This document shows, piece by piece, positions 1-8,763 of a stretch of 64,000 nucleotides of DNA (position 1 is the stretch's first letter; each line of letters opens with the position of its first letter). Under the pieces are notes generated by a model, which was given only the letters and a program-made list of their open reading frames with translations, did not search any database and was not told the DNA's origin. A program made the position numbers and the translations under genes. The stretch comes from an uncultured Pelagibacteraceae bacterium (GTDB lineage: Bacteria > Pseudomonadota > Alphaproteobacteria > Pelagibacterales > Pelagibacteraceae). Location: the NCBI GenBank assembly GCA_902623495.1, contig CACNTW010000001.1, positions 124,001 to 188,000 on the forward strand, given 5' to 3'.

Positions 1-540
1 ATACCAACTCTTGCTTTAGGTATTCCAGGTTCAGCAACTACAGCAGTAATTCTTGGAGGATTTCAAATTCATGGATTAAGAGCTGGACCATATTTGTTTG
101 AACAGCAACCAGATCTGCTTTACACAATTTTTTATGGAATGCTTTTAGCAAACTTTATCTTTTTAATTTTTGGATTGCTTGGGGCCAAAATATTCTCAAG
201 AATTTCTTTAATACCAAGAGGCTATTTATGGCCATCTGTGTTTGTATTTTGTCTTGTTGGATCTTATGGATTATCTCAGTCCATGGTAGATGTTTACATA
301 ATGCTAATTTCAGGTGTTGTTGGATTTTTCTTAAGACGATCAGGATTTTCTCCAGCACCAATAATTATGGGAATTGTATTAGGCGAATTAGTGGAAAATT
401 CATTAGCTCAATCAATCATAATATTTGACCAAAATATATTTATGTTTTTCACAAGGCCAATTGTACTTGTATTTTTTACATTAACTTTTTTAAGTTTATT
501 TTACAGACCTATTAAAAATCTAATAATGAAAGGAAAATAA
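1..540 (+). CDS. Tripartite tricarboxylate transporter permease, TctA family (3' part)
   Basis: The reading frame is open from base 1, so the gene begins outside the window; about 179 C-terminal residues are visible. They open with the conserved TctA-type segment GIPGSATTAVILGGF (about residues 7-21 of the visible part) and continue as several hydrophobic membrane helices ending in a short basic tail. TctA proteins are the large membrane subunit of secondary transporters that take up di/tricarboxylates with a periplasmic TctC binding protein. The stop codon overlaps the start of the MmgE/PrpD gene by one base, so the two are translationally coupled. The substrate cannot be told from sequence; the neighbouring methylcitrate genes suggest a tricarboxylate, which is inference. 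Confidence 0.88.
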   Translation: MPTLALGIPGSATTAVILGGFQIHGLRAGPYLFEQQPDLLYTIFYGMLLANFIFLIFGLLGAKIFSRISLIPRGYLWPSVFVFCLVGSYGLSQSMVDVYIMLISGVVGFFLRRSGFSPAPIIMGIVLGELVENSLAQSIIIFDQNIFMFFTRPIVLVFFTLTFLSLFYRPIKNLIMKGK

Positions 541-1964
541 TGACTAAAGCTTTTACACCTAATATTAAATCTAAAAGAGGAAAGGACTTAACAAAATACG
601 TTGCTAACTTTGTTCATAAAACAAAATTTAAAAATATTCCAAAAGAAGTTGTTGAGTTAGCAAAAAAACATATTTTGGATGGTTTTGGTTTGGCACTATC
701 AGGTTCAGTTGCAAGAACAGGTAATTACTTATTTGCACATATCAAAAAAAGTTCAGCAAAAGGGAAGGCAACAGTTATTGGTTCAAAAATGAAAGTTCCA
801 ACGCACTTTGCAGCTTTGGCAAATGGTGTAGGAATACATTCTGACGATTATGATGATACACAGTTAGCCGTAGCAAAAGATAGGGTTTATGGCTTATTAA
901 CACATCCTACAGCACCTTGCTTACCTAGCGCTTTTGCTGAGGGCGAAGTAAATAAAATTAATGGAAAAGATTTTTTAAACTCATATTTAATTGGAGTAGA
1001 TGTGGAATGCAAAATATCTGAAGCCATGTCTCCACGTCATTATCAACATGGTTTTCATTCAACAGCAACCTGTGGAACTTTTGCTTCAGCCTCTGCTGCA
1101 GCTAAAATTAGAAAATATGATCATAACAAAATTTTAAGATCTTTAGGGATTGCGGCCTCTCTTAGCGCTGGATTAAGAGAAAATTTTGGAACAATGACAA
1201 AACCACTGCACGCAGGTAGAGCGGCAGAGAGTGGAGTGATAGCTTGTGATTTAGTGAGATATGGGTGGTCTTCAACTGATAAAATTTTAGAATCTCCAAG
1301 AGGTTTCTTTCAAGCCCATGGAGGTGGATACGATATTAACGCATTAAAAGGTAAACTTGGAAGACCATGGACATTTAAGTCTCCAGGCATTTCTATTAAA
1401 CCTCATCCTTGTGGTTCTTTAACTCATCCCGGAATGACAAAGATGCTAGAATTAATTAAAAAGCATGACATTAAACCCGAGCAGATTATTAAAGTTGACG
1501 TTGGCACAAACCATAACATGCAAAATGCTTTGATACATCATCGACCAAAAAATGAGTTTCAAGCTAAATTTAGTATGGAGTATTCTATGGCAATACTTTT
1601 AATTGATAGAAGAGCATACATTCCTGAATATCAAGATAAAAGAATCAATAAATCTGATGTTCAACAAATGCTTAAAAAAGTGAATTTTTATAAAAACAAA
1701 ATAGCTGAAGCTGCAGGCTACGATAAAATGACAACCATAATAGACATCTATTTAAAAAATGGAAAAAAAATATCTGGAAGAGGTGATTTTGGAAAAGGTA
1801 GTCCCGCAATACCAATGACTTACGATGAAGTTGCAGATAAGTTTCTTGGTTGTACAGAATTTGCTAAATGGCCTTTATCTAAATCAAAAAAAATTATTGA
1901 TACAGTAAGGAATTTAGAAAAAGTTAAGGATATTAGAATATTAGGAAAGTTATTGTCTAAATAG
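540..1964 (+). CDS. MmgE/PrpD family protein
   Basis: A 474-residue member of the MmgE/PrpD family (2-methylcitrate dehydratase and cis-aconitate decarboxylase relatives), recognised from its overall pattern: the N-terminal HILDGFGLALSG segment, the GIHSDDYDDT stretch, HSTATCGTFA and the KPLHAGRAAESG motif. Family members dehydrate or decarboxylate tricarboxylic acids in the cytoplasm. The start overlaps the transporter stop by one base. It is paralogous to, but clearly different from, the 500-residue PrpD encoded on the other strand about 2 kb away. The stop codon abuts the stop of the convergent prpC with no base between. Family is sure; substrate is not. Confidence 0.88.
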   Translation: MTKAFTPNIKSKRGKDLTKYVANFVHKTKFKNIPKEVVELAKKHILDGFGLALSGSVARTGNYLFAHIKKSSAKGKATVIGSKMKVPTHFAALANGVGIHSDDYDDTQLAVAKDRVYGLLTHPTAPCLPSAFAEGEVNKINGKDFLNSYLIGVDVECKISEAMSPRHYQHGFHSTATCGTFASASAAAKIRKYDHNKILRSLGIAASLSAGLRENFGTMTKPLHAGRAAESGVIACDLVRYGWSSTDKILESPRGFFQAHGGGYDINALKGKLGRPWTFKSPGISIKPHPCGSLTHPGMTKMLELIKKHDIKPEQIIKVDVGTNHNMQNALIHHRPKNEFQAKFSMEYSMAILLIDRRAYIPEYQDKRINKSDVQQMLKKVNFYKNKIAEAAGYDKMTTIIDIYLKNGKKISGRGDFGKGSPAIPMTYDEVADKFLGCTEFAKWPLSKSKKIIDTVRNLEKVKDIRILGKLLSK

Positions 1965-3089
1965 TTATCTTTGATTTAAAAGCATAACTTTTCGATATTT
2001 GCTGCCTTTATATTTAGCTAAAGGTCTAATTAATTTATTAGATGAATGTTGTTCCATTATATGGGCTGACCAACCAGTAATTCTTGAAATTACAAATATT
2101 GGTGTAAAGAAATCAGTATCAAAACCCATTAAATGATAAGTAGGTCCTGTTGGGTAATCTACATTTGGATGAATATTCTTTTTACTGATCATTACTCTTT
2201 CAACAATATCGTAAATCTTTAAAAACTTTTTATCTTTTTTTATCTTAGCAACTTTTTTGAAATACTCTTTCATGGTTGGAACTCTTGAGTCTCCACTCTT
2301 ATAAACCCTGTGCCCAAATCCCATCACAACCTCTTTTTTCTTTAAAGCATTATTGATCCATTTTAGTGCATTCCCAGGTTTTTTGATTTTATTCATCATA
2401 TGCATAACTTCTTCATTTGCTCCACCATGTAATGGTCCTTTTAAACTAGCTATAGCTCCTGTTATAGCGCCATGAATATCAGATAAACTACTTGTTATTG
2501 TTCTAGCGGTAAAAGTTGAAACATTAAAACTATGTTCTGCGTATAAAATTAAAGATACATCAAAAGCTTTTACAATTTCTTTTTGAGGAACCTTTCCAAA
2601 ACACATATAGAAAAAGTTTTCTGCAAAAGTTAATTCTTTTTTTGGTTTAATAATCTTTTTACCTTTTCTAATTCTATAAAACGCCGCTAAAGCGGTTGGA
2701 GTTTTAGCTAAAATTCTTAACGCTTTTCTCGTATTTGCTTCCTGAGAATTGTCTGTAGTTTCTTTATCTTCTAATCCCATCACACTAACTGCTGTTCGAG
2801 CAACATCCATAGGATGAGATTTTTTTGGCATGTGTTTAATTATTTCGTAAAGATTTTTCGACAAATCTCTGTGTCCTCTTTCAATTTTTTCAAATTGTCT
2901 TAGTTCAATACTATTTGGTAAATCACCTTTTAAAATAAGATATGCAGCTTCTTCAAATCTACAAAATTCACATAAGTCTTGAACAGCATAACCCCTATAG
3001 GTTAATGAGTTGATCTCAGGCATAACTTTAGAAACCTCTGTCTCATCAACGACAATTCCTAATAGACCTTTTTTAACCTCTTCACTCAT
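1965..3089 (-). CDS. prpC: 2-methylcitrate synthase / citrate synthase family
   Basis: A 374-residue citrate-synthase-fold enzyme, the usual length of the short type II/methylcitrate class. Catalytic landmarks are the GPLHGGANEEV motif (His near residue 221), GFGHRVYK (His near 260) and the VDYPTGPTYHLMGF segment with the catalytic Asp. The C-terminal MEQHSSNKLIRP matches the MEQ..NxLIRP pattern of this class. Predicted to condense propionyl-CoA with oxaloacetate; sequence alone does not exclude use of acetyl-CoA. It is the last gene of prpD-prpB-prpC, its start directly adjoining the end of prpB, which supports the methylcitrate assignment. Confidence 0.85.
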   Translation of the reverse strand: MSEEVKKGLLGIVVDETEVSKVMPEINSLTYRGYAVQDLCEFCRFEEAAYLILKGDLPNSIELRQFEKIERGHRDLSKNLYEIIKHMPKKSHPMDVARTAVSVMGLEDKETTDNSQEANTRKALRILAKTPTALAAFYRIRKGKKIIKPKKELTFAENFFYMCFGKVPQKEIVKAFDVSLILYAEHSFNVSTFTARTITSSLSDIHGAITGAIASLKGPLHGGANEEVMHMMNKIKKPGNALKWINNALKKKEVVMGFGHRVYKSGDSRVPTMKEYFKKVAKIKKDKKFLKIYDIVERVMISKKNIHPNVDYPTGPTYHLMGFDTDFFTPIFVISRITGWSAHIMEQHSSNKLIRPLAKYKGSKYRKVMLLNQR

Positions 3090-3985
3090 TATTCGTGTCC
3101 CTCTGTACTAAAATTATATATCTTTTCGTCTAAAGAGTTGTATTTTTCATAATCAACTAGATCATACAATCTTTTTCTAGTTTGCATCTTATCTATAATA
3201 TTATTTTGATGTCCATCCGCAAAAATGGCACGTAGACCATCCTCAACACTTTTCATCGCTAATCTCTGTGTAGTAACTGGATAAATTACAATATTGTAAC
3301 CAAGTTCTTCTAATTGTTTAAAATTTAGCAACTTGGATTTTCCAAACTCAGTCATATTAGCTAAAAGATAACAATCTAATGATTTTCTAACTTTTTCAAA
3401 TTCGGCTTCGTCTTTTAATGCTTCTGGAAAAACAATTTCTGCACCAGCATCAATATAAGATTTGCAACGATCAATCATTTTATCAATACCTTCTACACTT
3501 TTAGCATCAGAACGTGCAATGATTTTAAAATTTTTATCTGATTTTGCTTCTACACATTCTTTAATTTTTTTTGTCATATCCTCTTTCGATATCAATTCTT
3601 TATTATCTAGATGACCACATCTTTTCTGTTCAATTTGATCTTCTAAATGAATTGCTGAAATACCAAAATTTTCAAATATTTGAACAGTCTCTTTACAAGA
3701 TTTAAAACCTGTATCTACATCAACAATGGTCGGAAGATTTGTAACACGTGCAATTTGTTTTGATCTGTTACTGACATCACTAAGAGTTGTTAACCCTATA
3801 TCTGGATAACCTAAATCATTAGACATAACACCACCAGATACATAAACCCCATCATATCCAATTTCTTCAATAACTTTTGCTGTTAATGGATTATATGCAC
3901 CGGGTATTCTTAAAATTTTACTAGATTTAAGTTTATTATCTAAATCCATTCTTTTATCTTCAGGTTTTTTTTCAACAAAGTGCAC
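3089..3985 (-). CDS. prpB: Methylisocitrate lyase (isocitrate lyase/PEP mutase superfamily)
   Basis: A 298-residue TIM-barrel enzyme of the ICL/PEPM superfamily that should split 2-methylisocitrate to pyruvate and succinate. Visible features are the RIPGAYNPLTA start of the barrel, the VDVDTGF metal-binding segment, IHLEDQ, and the catalytic-cysteine motif KRCGHL. The chosen start is a GTG (complement of 3983-3985) overlapping the prpD stop by one base and preceded at about 8 nt by AAGGA; an internal ATG at 3949 is a weaker alternative. It lies between prpD and prpC in one transcription unit. Oxaloacetate decarboxylase-like activity is possible within this superfamily but less likely here. 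Confidence 0.86.
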   Translation of the reverse strand: MHFVEKKPEDKRMDLDNKLKSSKILRIPGAYNPLTAKVIEEIGYDGVYVSGGVMSNDLGYPDIGLTTLSDVSNRSKQIARVTNLPTIVDVDTGFKSCKETVQIFENFGISAIHLEDQIEQKRCGHLDNKELISKEDMTKKIKECVEAKSDKNFKIIARSDAKSVEGIDKMIDRCKSYIDAGAEIVFPEALKDEAEFEKVRKSLDCYLLANMTEFGKSKLLNFKQLEELGYNIVIYPVTTQRLAMKSVEDGLRAIFADGHQNNIIDKMQTRKRLYDLVDYEKYNSLDEKIYNFSTEGHE

Positions 3986-5487
3986 TAGAATATTCCTTTT
4001 TTATTATTTGATTTTAAATATTTTTTACTCACTTCAATATTTAATTTTATTAGTTGATTGTTTTTTAATTTTTTTAAATTTTGAACATCTTTTAAAAATC
4101 TATCACTTTCTTTTTTAGAAATTATATCTTCTGTTAAAATTTTAAATTTATTTATATAATCTATTCTTTCAAAAGGTCTTTTTCCGTAAGGATGAGCATC
4201 TGCTCTTTCTAATTCCTCAATAACTTTTTTTCCATTATTTAATGTTACTATAACCTTTGCACCGAAAGATTTCTTTTTTGGATCAGGATCGTGATATTTC
4301 TTAGTCCACTTCTTATTCTCATGAGTTTTAATGCATCTCCATATTTTAATTGTACTTTTTTTATTTGCTCTCTTTTTAGTATAAGACCTTACATGATGCC
4401 AATCTGCATCTTCTAAAGCTACAGCAAAAATATACATTATTGAGTGATCTAATGTTTCTCTACTAGCATTTGGATCCATTTTTTGTGGATCATTAGCTCC
4501 AGTTCCAATTACATAATGTGTATGATGGCTTGTATATATATCTATTTTTTTAATTGTATTTAAATTATCTATTTTTTTATTAAGAGCTTTTGCAATATCA
4601 ATTAATGCTTGAGCTTGATATTCAGCTGAATATTCTTTTGTGTATGTTTCAAGAATAGCTTTTTTTTCCTCATTCTTTTTTGGCAAAGGAACATAATATT
4701 TAGCATTTTTTCCATCTAATATTCTCGCTATTACACTATCTTCACCTTCGTAAATAGGACTTGGAGCTCCTTCACCTCGCATTGTTCTATCAACAGCTTC
4801 AATTGCTAATTTTCCTGCATGAGCTGGAGCATACGCTTTCCAACTTGAAATCTCACCTTTTCTTGATTGTCTTGTTGAAACACTCACATGTAATGCTTGT
4901 TGAACAGCTTGATAAATAGTTTCTGTATTTAACTTTAACATTGATCCGATACCAGCGGCAACACTTGGCCCTAAGTGAGCGATATGATCAACTTTATGCT
5001 TATGAAGACAAATAGCTTTTACAAGATTAACTTGAACTTCATAAGCAGTTATAATTCCTCTCAATAAATCATTCCCATTTTTTTTTAATTGTTGTGCCAC
5101 TGCTAATAGAGCAGGAATATTATCACCAGGATGGCTGTAATCAGCTGCTAGAAATGTATCATGAAAATCTAATTCTCTAACAGCGGTTCCATTTGCCCAC
5201 GCAACCCACTCACAATCAAATTTAAGTTTTGAATTTATGCCAAAAAGATTAGCTCCATTTTTTCTAATATGTTTTTTTGCCATTTCTCTTGCAGATATTA
5301 CAGGTCTTCTATTTAAGGAAGCTATAGCAACAGAAGCGTTATCAATAATTCTATTAATAACCATTTCTATTGAATTTTTATTTAATTTAGCATTATCACT
5401 TGCTATCTCTGCTATTTTCCAAGCTAGCTGTTTCTTTTTTGGTAAATTTTCTTTTGAAGGGTAAACTTTTACAATATGTTTAATCAT
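3985..5487 (-). CDS. prpD: 2-methylcitrate dehydratase PrpD
   Basis: A 500-residue MmgE/PrpD family protein of the longer, PrpD-like type (about 480-500 residues). It carries [15 protein letters not shown], the [13 protein letters not shown] segment, and [18 protein letters not shown], the equivalent of the family's active-site lid region. It would dehydrate 2-methylcitrate to cis-2-methylaconitate in propionate catabolism. First gene of prpD-prpB-prpC. A promoter-like sequence and an 8-bp inverted repeat lie just upstream. No acnD or prpF is present next to it, as expected for the PrpD-only version of the cycle, which needs an aconitase encoded elsewhere. Confidence 0.87.
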   Translation of the reverse strand: MIKHIVKVYPSKENLPKKKQLAWKIAEIASDNAKLNKNSIEMVINRIIDNASVAIASLNRRPVISAREMAKKHIRKNGANLFGINSKLKFDCEWVAWANGTAVRELDFHDTFLAADYSHPGDNIPALLAVAQQLKKNGNDLLRGIITAYEVQVNLVKAICLHKHKVDHIAHLGPSVAAGIGSMLKLNTETIYQAVQQALHVSVSTRQSRKGEISSWKAYAPAHAGKLAIEAVDRTMRGEGAPSPIYEGEDSVIARILDGKNAKYYVPLPKKNEEKKAILETYTKEYSAEYQAQALIDIAKALNKKIDNLNTIKKIDIYTSHHTHYVIGTGANDPQKMDPNASRETLDHSIMYIFAVALEDADWHHVRSYTKKRANKKSTIKIWRCIKTHENKKWTKKYHDPDPKKKSFGAKVIVTLNNGKKVIEELERADAHPYGKRPFERIDYINKFKILTEDIISKKESDRFLKDVQNLKKLKNNQLIKLNIEVSKKYLKSNNKKGIF

Positions 5488-5496
5488 TGAGAAAAT

Positions 5497-5525
5497 TTAA
5501 TACTCCTTGATTAAGATTTAATCAA
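5497..5525 (-). promoter_or_regulatory. Predicted prpD promoter overlapping an inverted repeat
   Basis: Read on the minus strand: TTGATT (complement of 5520-5525), a 17-nt spacer, then TATTAA (complement of 5497-5502). A perfect inverted repeat, TTGATTAA-3 nt-TTAATCAA (5507-5525), covers the -35 and part of the spacer, as an operator would. The -10 ends about 10 nt before the prpD ATG, so the predicted mRNA would be nearly leaderless. The consensus match is moderate. Confidence 0.5.
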
Positions 5526-5527
5526 TA

Positions 5528-6217
5528 CTAATTAATAAGGTATTTATTAATTATTTGCTCAATACCATTAAAATCTTTTATCAAATGATTATGATATATC
5601 TCATTTATAGTTTTATCAGTGTATCCATCTTCAACTAATATGAATGGTAATCCTGCAGCTTTTGCAGATTCAGAATCAGTTTCACTATCACCAATCATTA
5701 TTGATTTTTTTAATTCACCTTGAATAATTTCAATTACATTTGTTAAGTGCCTTGGATCTGGCTTACAATAGTCAAAAGTATTATATCCAGCAACGTATTC
5801 AAAATAATCGTATACATTTATTTGTTTTAAAAGATCTACAGCCAAATGTTCAGTTTTATTAGTGCAAACAGCCATTGAAATATTATTTTTTTTACACCAT
5901 TTAAGAAATTCTAAAACTCCAGGAAGTAGCTTGCTCTCTACTGCAATATTTTTTCCATAGTAATCTACAAATTCATCAACCATTTTAGATTTTATTTTTT
6001 CATCATCAATTTTTTTTAATTCTTTCCTAGCTTGATTCCATAAAGATCTACCAATCATAGAGGCTGCACCTTTACCTACTAGGTTTCTTATTTCATCGGT
6101 AGACTTAGTTTCGTAACCAAATTTTTGCATTACATGATTGTGCGCATTCATGAGGTCAGGTGCTGTATCAATTAATGTTCCATCTAAATCAAAAAGAACT
6201 GTGAATTTTTGTGTCAT
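5528..6217 (-). CDS. gph: HAD-family phosphatase, phosphoglycolate phosphatase-like
   Basis: A 229-residue haloacid-dehalogenase phosphatase. Motif I is FDLDGTLID with nucleophile Asp10 and Asp12; motif II is the Thr in CTNKTE; motif III is the Lys of KPDP; motif IV is GDSETD. A helical cap lies between motifs I and II (about residues 18-90), as in Gph, which hydrolyses 2-phosphoglycolate. HAD substrates are hard to call from sequence, so other small phosphomonoesters are possible. It is transcribed away from the glmU-like gene and is followed on the same strand, after 40 nt, by prpD. Confidence 0.8.
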   Translation of the reverse strand: MTQKFTVLFDLDGTLIDTAPDLMNAHNHVMQKFGYETKSTDEIRNLVGKGAASMIGRSLWNQARKELKKIDDEKIKSKMVDEFVDYYGKNIAVESKLLPGVLEFLKWCKKNNISMAVCTNKTEHLAVDLLKQINVYDYFEYVAGYNTFDYCKPDPRHLTNVIEIIQGELKKSIMIGDSETDSESAKAAGLPFILVEDGYTDKTINEIYHNHLIKDFNGIEQIINKYLIN

Positions 6218-6287
6218 TTTAAAAAGTATTAATAAGAAATAAATTGTGAATTAATTAAATTAATACCCAGTTATATACAACTATCTA

Positions 6288-6893
6288 ATGAATAGTCAAA
6301 ATTTACAAAATAAACTTCGTGATAAATTTTTAAAAAAAGGTGTCAAAATGAAGGGACCTGAGACAGTTTTTTTTTCTAAAGATACTAAAATTGGAAAAAA
6401 TGTAGAGATAGAACCTTATGTTGTCTTTGCTGATAAAGTTCAAATAGGGAACAATGTCAAAATTTTATCTTTCTCTCATCTTGAAGGTGTTAAAATAGAT
6501 AATAATGTGAGTGTAGGTCCATACGCACGTTTGAGACCTGGGACAAAAATTAAATCTGGATCAAAAATTGGAAATTTTGTTGAGGTAAAAAAAACTACAA
6601 TAAACAAAAATTCTAAAGTTAATCATTTGTCATATATTGGTGATGCTCAGGTAGGAAGCAATGTTAATATTGGAGCTGGGACAATAACTTGTAATTATGA
6701 TGGAAGAAAAAAAAGTAAAACAAATATTAAAGATAAAGTATTTGTAGGTTCAAATACATCTTTAGTGGCACCAGTTACTTTAAATGAAAAAAGTGTTATA
6801 GGTGCAGGATCAGTAATCACAAAAAATGTAACTAAAGGGTCACTAGCACTAACAAGACCAAAGCAAAAAGAAAAAAAAAATTACAGAAGGTGA
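6288..6893 (+). CDS. GlmU-like acetyltransferase domain protein (no uridylyltransferase domain)
   Basis: 201 residues of left-handed beta-helix hexapeptide repeats (about residues 28-185) matching the C-terminal, glucosamine-1-phosphate acetyltransferase half of GlmU. Highly characteristic segments are [28 protein letters not shown] with the catalytic His, and [13 protein letters not shown]. Bifunctional GlmU is about 450 residues; the N-terminal pyrophosphorylase half is absent, and there is no room for it upstream because the divergent phosphatase starts 70 nt away. The protein begins MNSQNLQNK; an internal Met at residue 21 is a possible alternative. It lies 9 nt before glmS, so the two probably cooperate in UDP-GlcNAc synthesis. 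The uridylyltransferase must come from another gene. Confidence 0.85.
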   Translation: MNSQNLQNKLRDKFLKKGVKMKGPETVFFSKDTKIGKNVEIEPYVVFADKVQIGNNVKILSFSHLEGVKIDNNVSVGPYARLRPGTKIKSGSKIGNFVEVKKTTINKNSKVNHLSYIGDAQVGSNVNIGAGTITCNYDGRKKSKTNIKDKVFVGSNTSLVAPVTLNEKSVIGAGSVITKNVTKGSLALTRPKQKEKKNYRR

Positions 6894-6902
6894 TAAGAAG
6901 TA

Positions 6903-8723
6903 ATGTGTGGAATAGTTGGAATTACTAGCTCTAAAGAGGTTACACCTAGAATTATAAGTTCATTAAAAAAACTTGAGTATAGAGGTTATGACTCTGCAGG
7001 CATAGCAACTCTTTCAAATGGAAATATAAATGAGGTAAAATGTGAGGGCAGGGTAGACACTTTAGAGAGAAACATTTTAAAAACAAAAATATCTGGCTCT
7101 ATTGGTATTGGACACGTTAGATGGGCAACACACGGAAAACCTAGTTCAATAAATGCACACCCTCATTCGTCAGAACATGTATCTGTAGTTCATAATGGTA
7201 TAATTGAAAATTCAACTATTCTAAAAAAATTATTAGAGAACAAAGGCTATAAGTTTAAATCTCAAACAGACACAGAAGTAATAGTTCATTTAGTAACTGA
7301 TTATTTAAAAAAAAATAACCTAAAAAATACAATTATAAAAGTTTTAAAAAAATTGCATGGTAGTTTTGCATTAGGAATAATATTCAAAGACCAACCAGAC
7401 TTAATAATTGGAGCAAGAAGAGGCTCTCCACTTGCAGTTGGTTATGGTCCAAAAGAACACTATCTTGGATCAGACTCTTATGCATTAAAGTCTATGACTA
7501 ATAAAATTTCATACTTAAATGATGGAGAGTTTTGCATACTAAAAAAAGATCAAGTTGAATTTTTTGATGCTGATGGAACCAAAGTTAATAAAAAAATTTT
7601 AAATCTTTCTAAAGATGATCAAAATTATGAAAAAGGAGATTACAAATATTATATGGCCAAAGAAATAGACGAGCAGCCGATTACTTTAAAAAATTGCATT
7701 AATGAGTACATAGACAAACATAATAAAGAGATAAATATTTATAATTTTCCTTGGAAAATAAGTGAAATTTCATCAGTGGTTTTAATTGGATGCGGAACTG
7801 CATATCATTCATGCCTTGTTGCTAAATATTGGTTTGAGCAAAATACAAGTTTAGATGTCAGTGTTGATATAGCTTCAGAGTTTAGATATCGAAAAATTAA
7901 ATTTAAAAAGGATTGTTTATATGTGTTTGTTTCTCAATCTGGAGAGACCGCAGATACATTTGCAGCATTAGATTTGTGCAAAAAGAATAATGTTAAAACT
8001 TGTGCAGTAGTAAATGTTGTTGAAAGTTCAATTGCAAGAGACGCTGATCTAGTTTTACCAATACATTGTGGTCCGGAAGTCGGTGTTGCATCAACAAAGG
8101 CTTTCTTAGGACAAATGTTAGTTCTTTATTTATTATGTACTAAGCTTTCTTATGAACAAAAATCAATTGATAAAAAGGATTACCAAAAAAAGATAAAAGA
8201 TTTGCTGTCTTTATCTAAATCTGCAAAAAATACATTGAATATTGAAAATAAAATTCAAACTCTTGGAAAAGATTTTGCTAATTCTAAAGGATCAATGTTT
8301 TTGGGCAGAGGTTATTCATATCCAATTGCACTTGAAGGCGCTTTAAAACTAAAAGAGCTTGCTTATGTTCATGCTGAAGGCTATCCAGCAGGGGAAATGA
8401 AACATGGACCTCTTGCACTTATAGAAGAAGGTATGCCAGTAGTTGTAATTGCTCCAAGAGACGAGCATTACAAAAAAACTATTTCAAATATGCAAGAAGT
8501 TATATCTAGAGGCGCAAAAGTTTTACTAATAACAAATAAAAGTACTGATGAAATTTATTCAGAAAATATATGGGAGCAAATAGAAGTTGATGCCATATCT
8601 GATGAACTCATTCCTTTTTTGACTACTATACCTTTGCAGAAGTTAGCTTATTACTCTGCATTAGATAAAGGATATGATATAGATAAACCGAGAAATTTGG
8701 CAAAATCAGTCACAGTGGAATAA
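6903..8723 (+). CDS. glmS: Glutamine-fructose-6-phosphate aminotransferase (isomerizing)
   Basis: A 606-residue full-length GlmS. The N-terminal Ntn glutaminase domain begins MCGIVGI, giving Cys as the nucleophile after Met removal, and includes GHVRWATHGKPS and HNGIIEN. Two SIS sugar-isomerase domains follow (about residues 285-425 and 455-590), with SQSGETADT and the C-terminal DKPRNLAKSVTVE signature. It makes glucosamine-6-phosphate, the first committed step to UDP-GlcNAc, peptidoglycan and lipid A. It is 9 nt downstream of the GlmU-like gene. I see no glmS ribozyme or leader space. Confidence 0.97.
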   Translation: MCGIVGITSSKEVTPRIISSLKKLEYRGYDSAGIATLSNGNINEVKCEGRVDTLERNILKTKISGSIGIGHVRWATHGKPSSINAHPHSSEHVSVVHNGIIENSTILKKLLENKGYKFKSQTDTEVIVHLVTDYLKKNNLKNTIIKVLKKLHGSFALGIIFKDQPDLIIGARRGSPLAVGYGPKEHYLGSDSYALKSMTNKISYLNDGEFCILKKDQVEFFDADGTKVNKKILNLSKDDQNYEKGDYKYYMAKEIDEQPITLKNCINEYIDKHNKEINIYNFPWKISEISSVVLIGCGTAYHSCLVAKYWFEQNTSLDVSVDIASEFRYRKIKFKKDCLYVFVSQSGETADTFAALDLCKKNNVKTCAVVNVVESSIARDADLVLPIHCGPEVGVASTKAFLGQMLVLYLLCTKLSYEQKSIDKKDYQKKIKDLLSLSKSAKNTLNIENKIQTLGKDFANSKGSMFLGRGYSYPIALEGALKLKELAYVHAEGYPAGEMKHGPLALIEEGMPVVVIAPRDEHYKKTISNMQEVISRGAKVLLITNKSTDEIYSENIWEQIEVDAISDELIPFLTTIPLQKLAYYSALDKGYDIDKPRNLAKSVTVE

Positions 8724-8763
8724 GATAATACTTCTCTAATAATTTATTTTATTAAAATAGTAG

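Noticed and set aside
6241-6270. AT-only palindrome ATTAATT-A-AATTAAT before the GlmU-like gene
   Set aside because: Composed only of A and T in very AT-rich DNA, so expected by chance; no promoter fits it well.
6218-6287. Frameshifted remnant of the missing GlmU N-terminal domain
   Set aside because: The 70-nt gap is too short and contains no recognisable GlmU sequence; the upstream gene is an unrelated phosphatase on the other strand.
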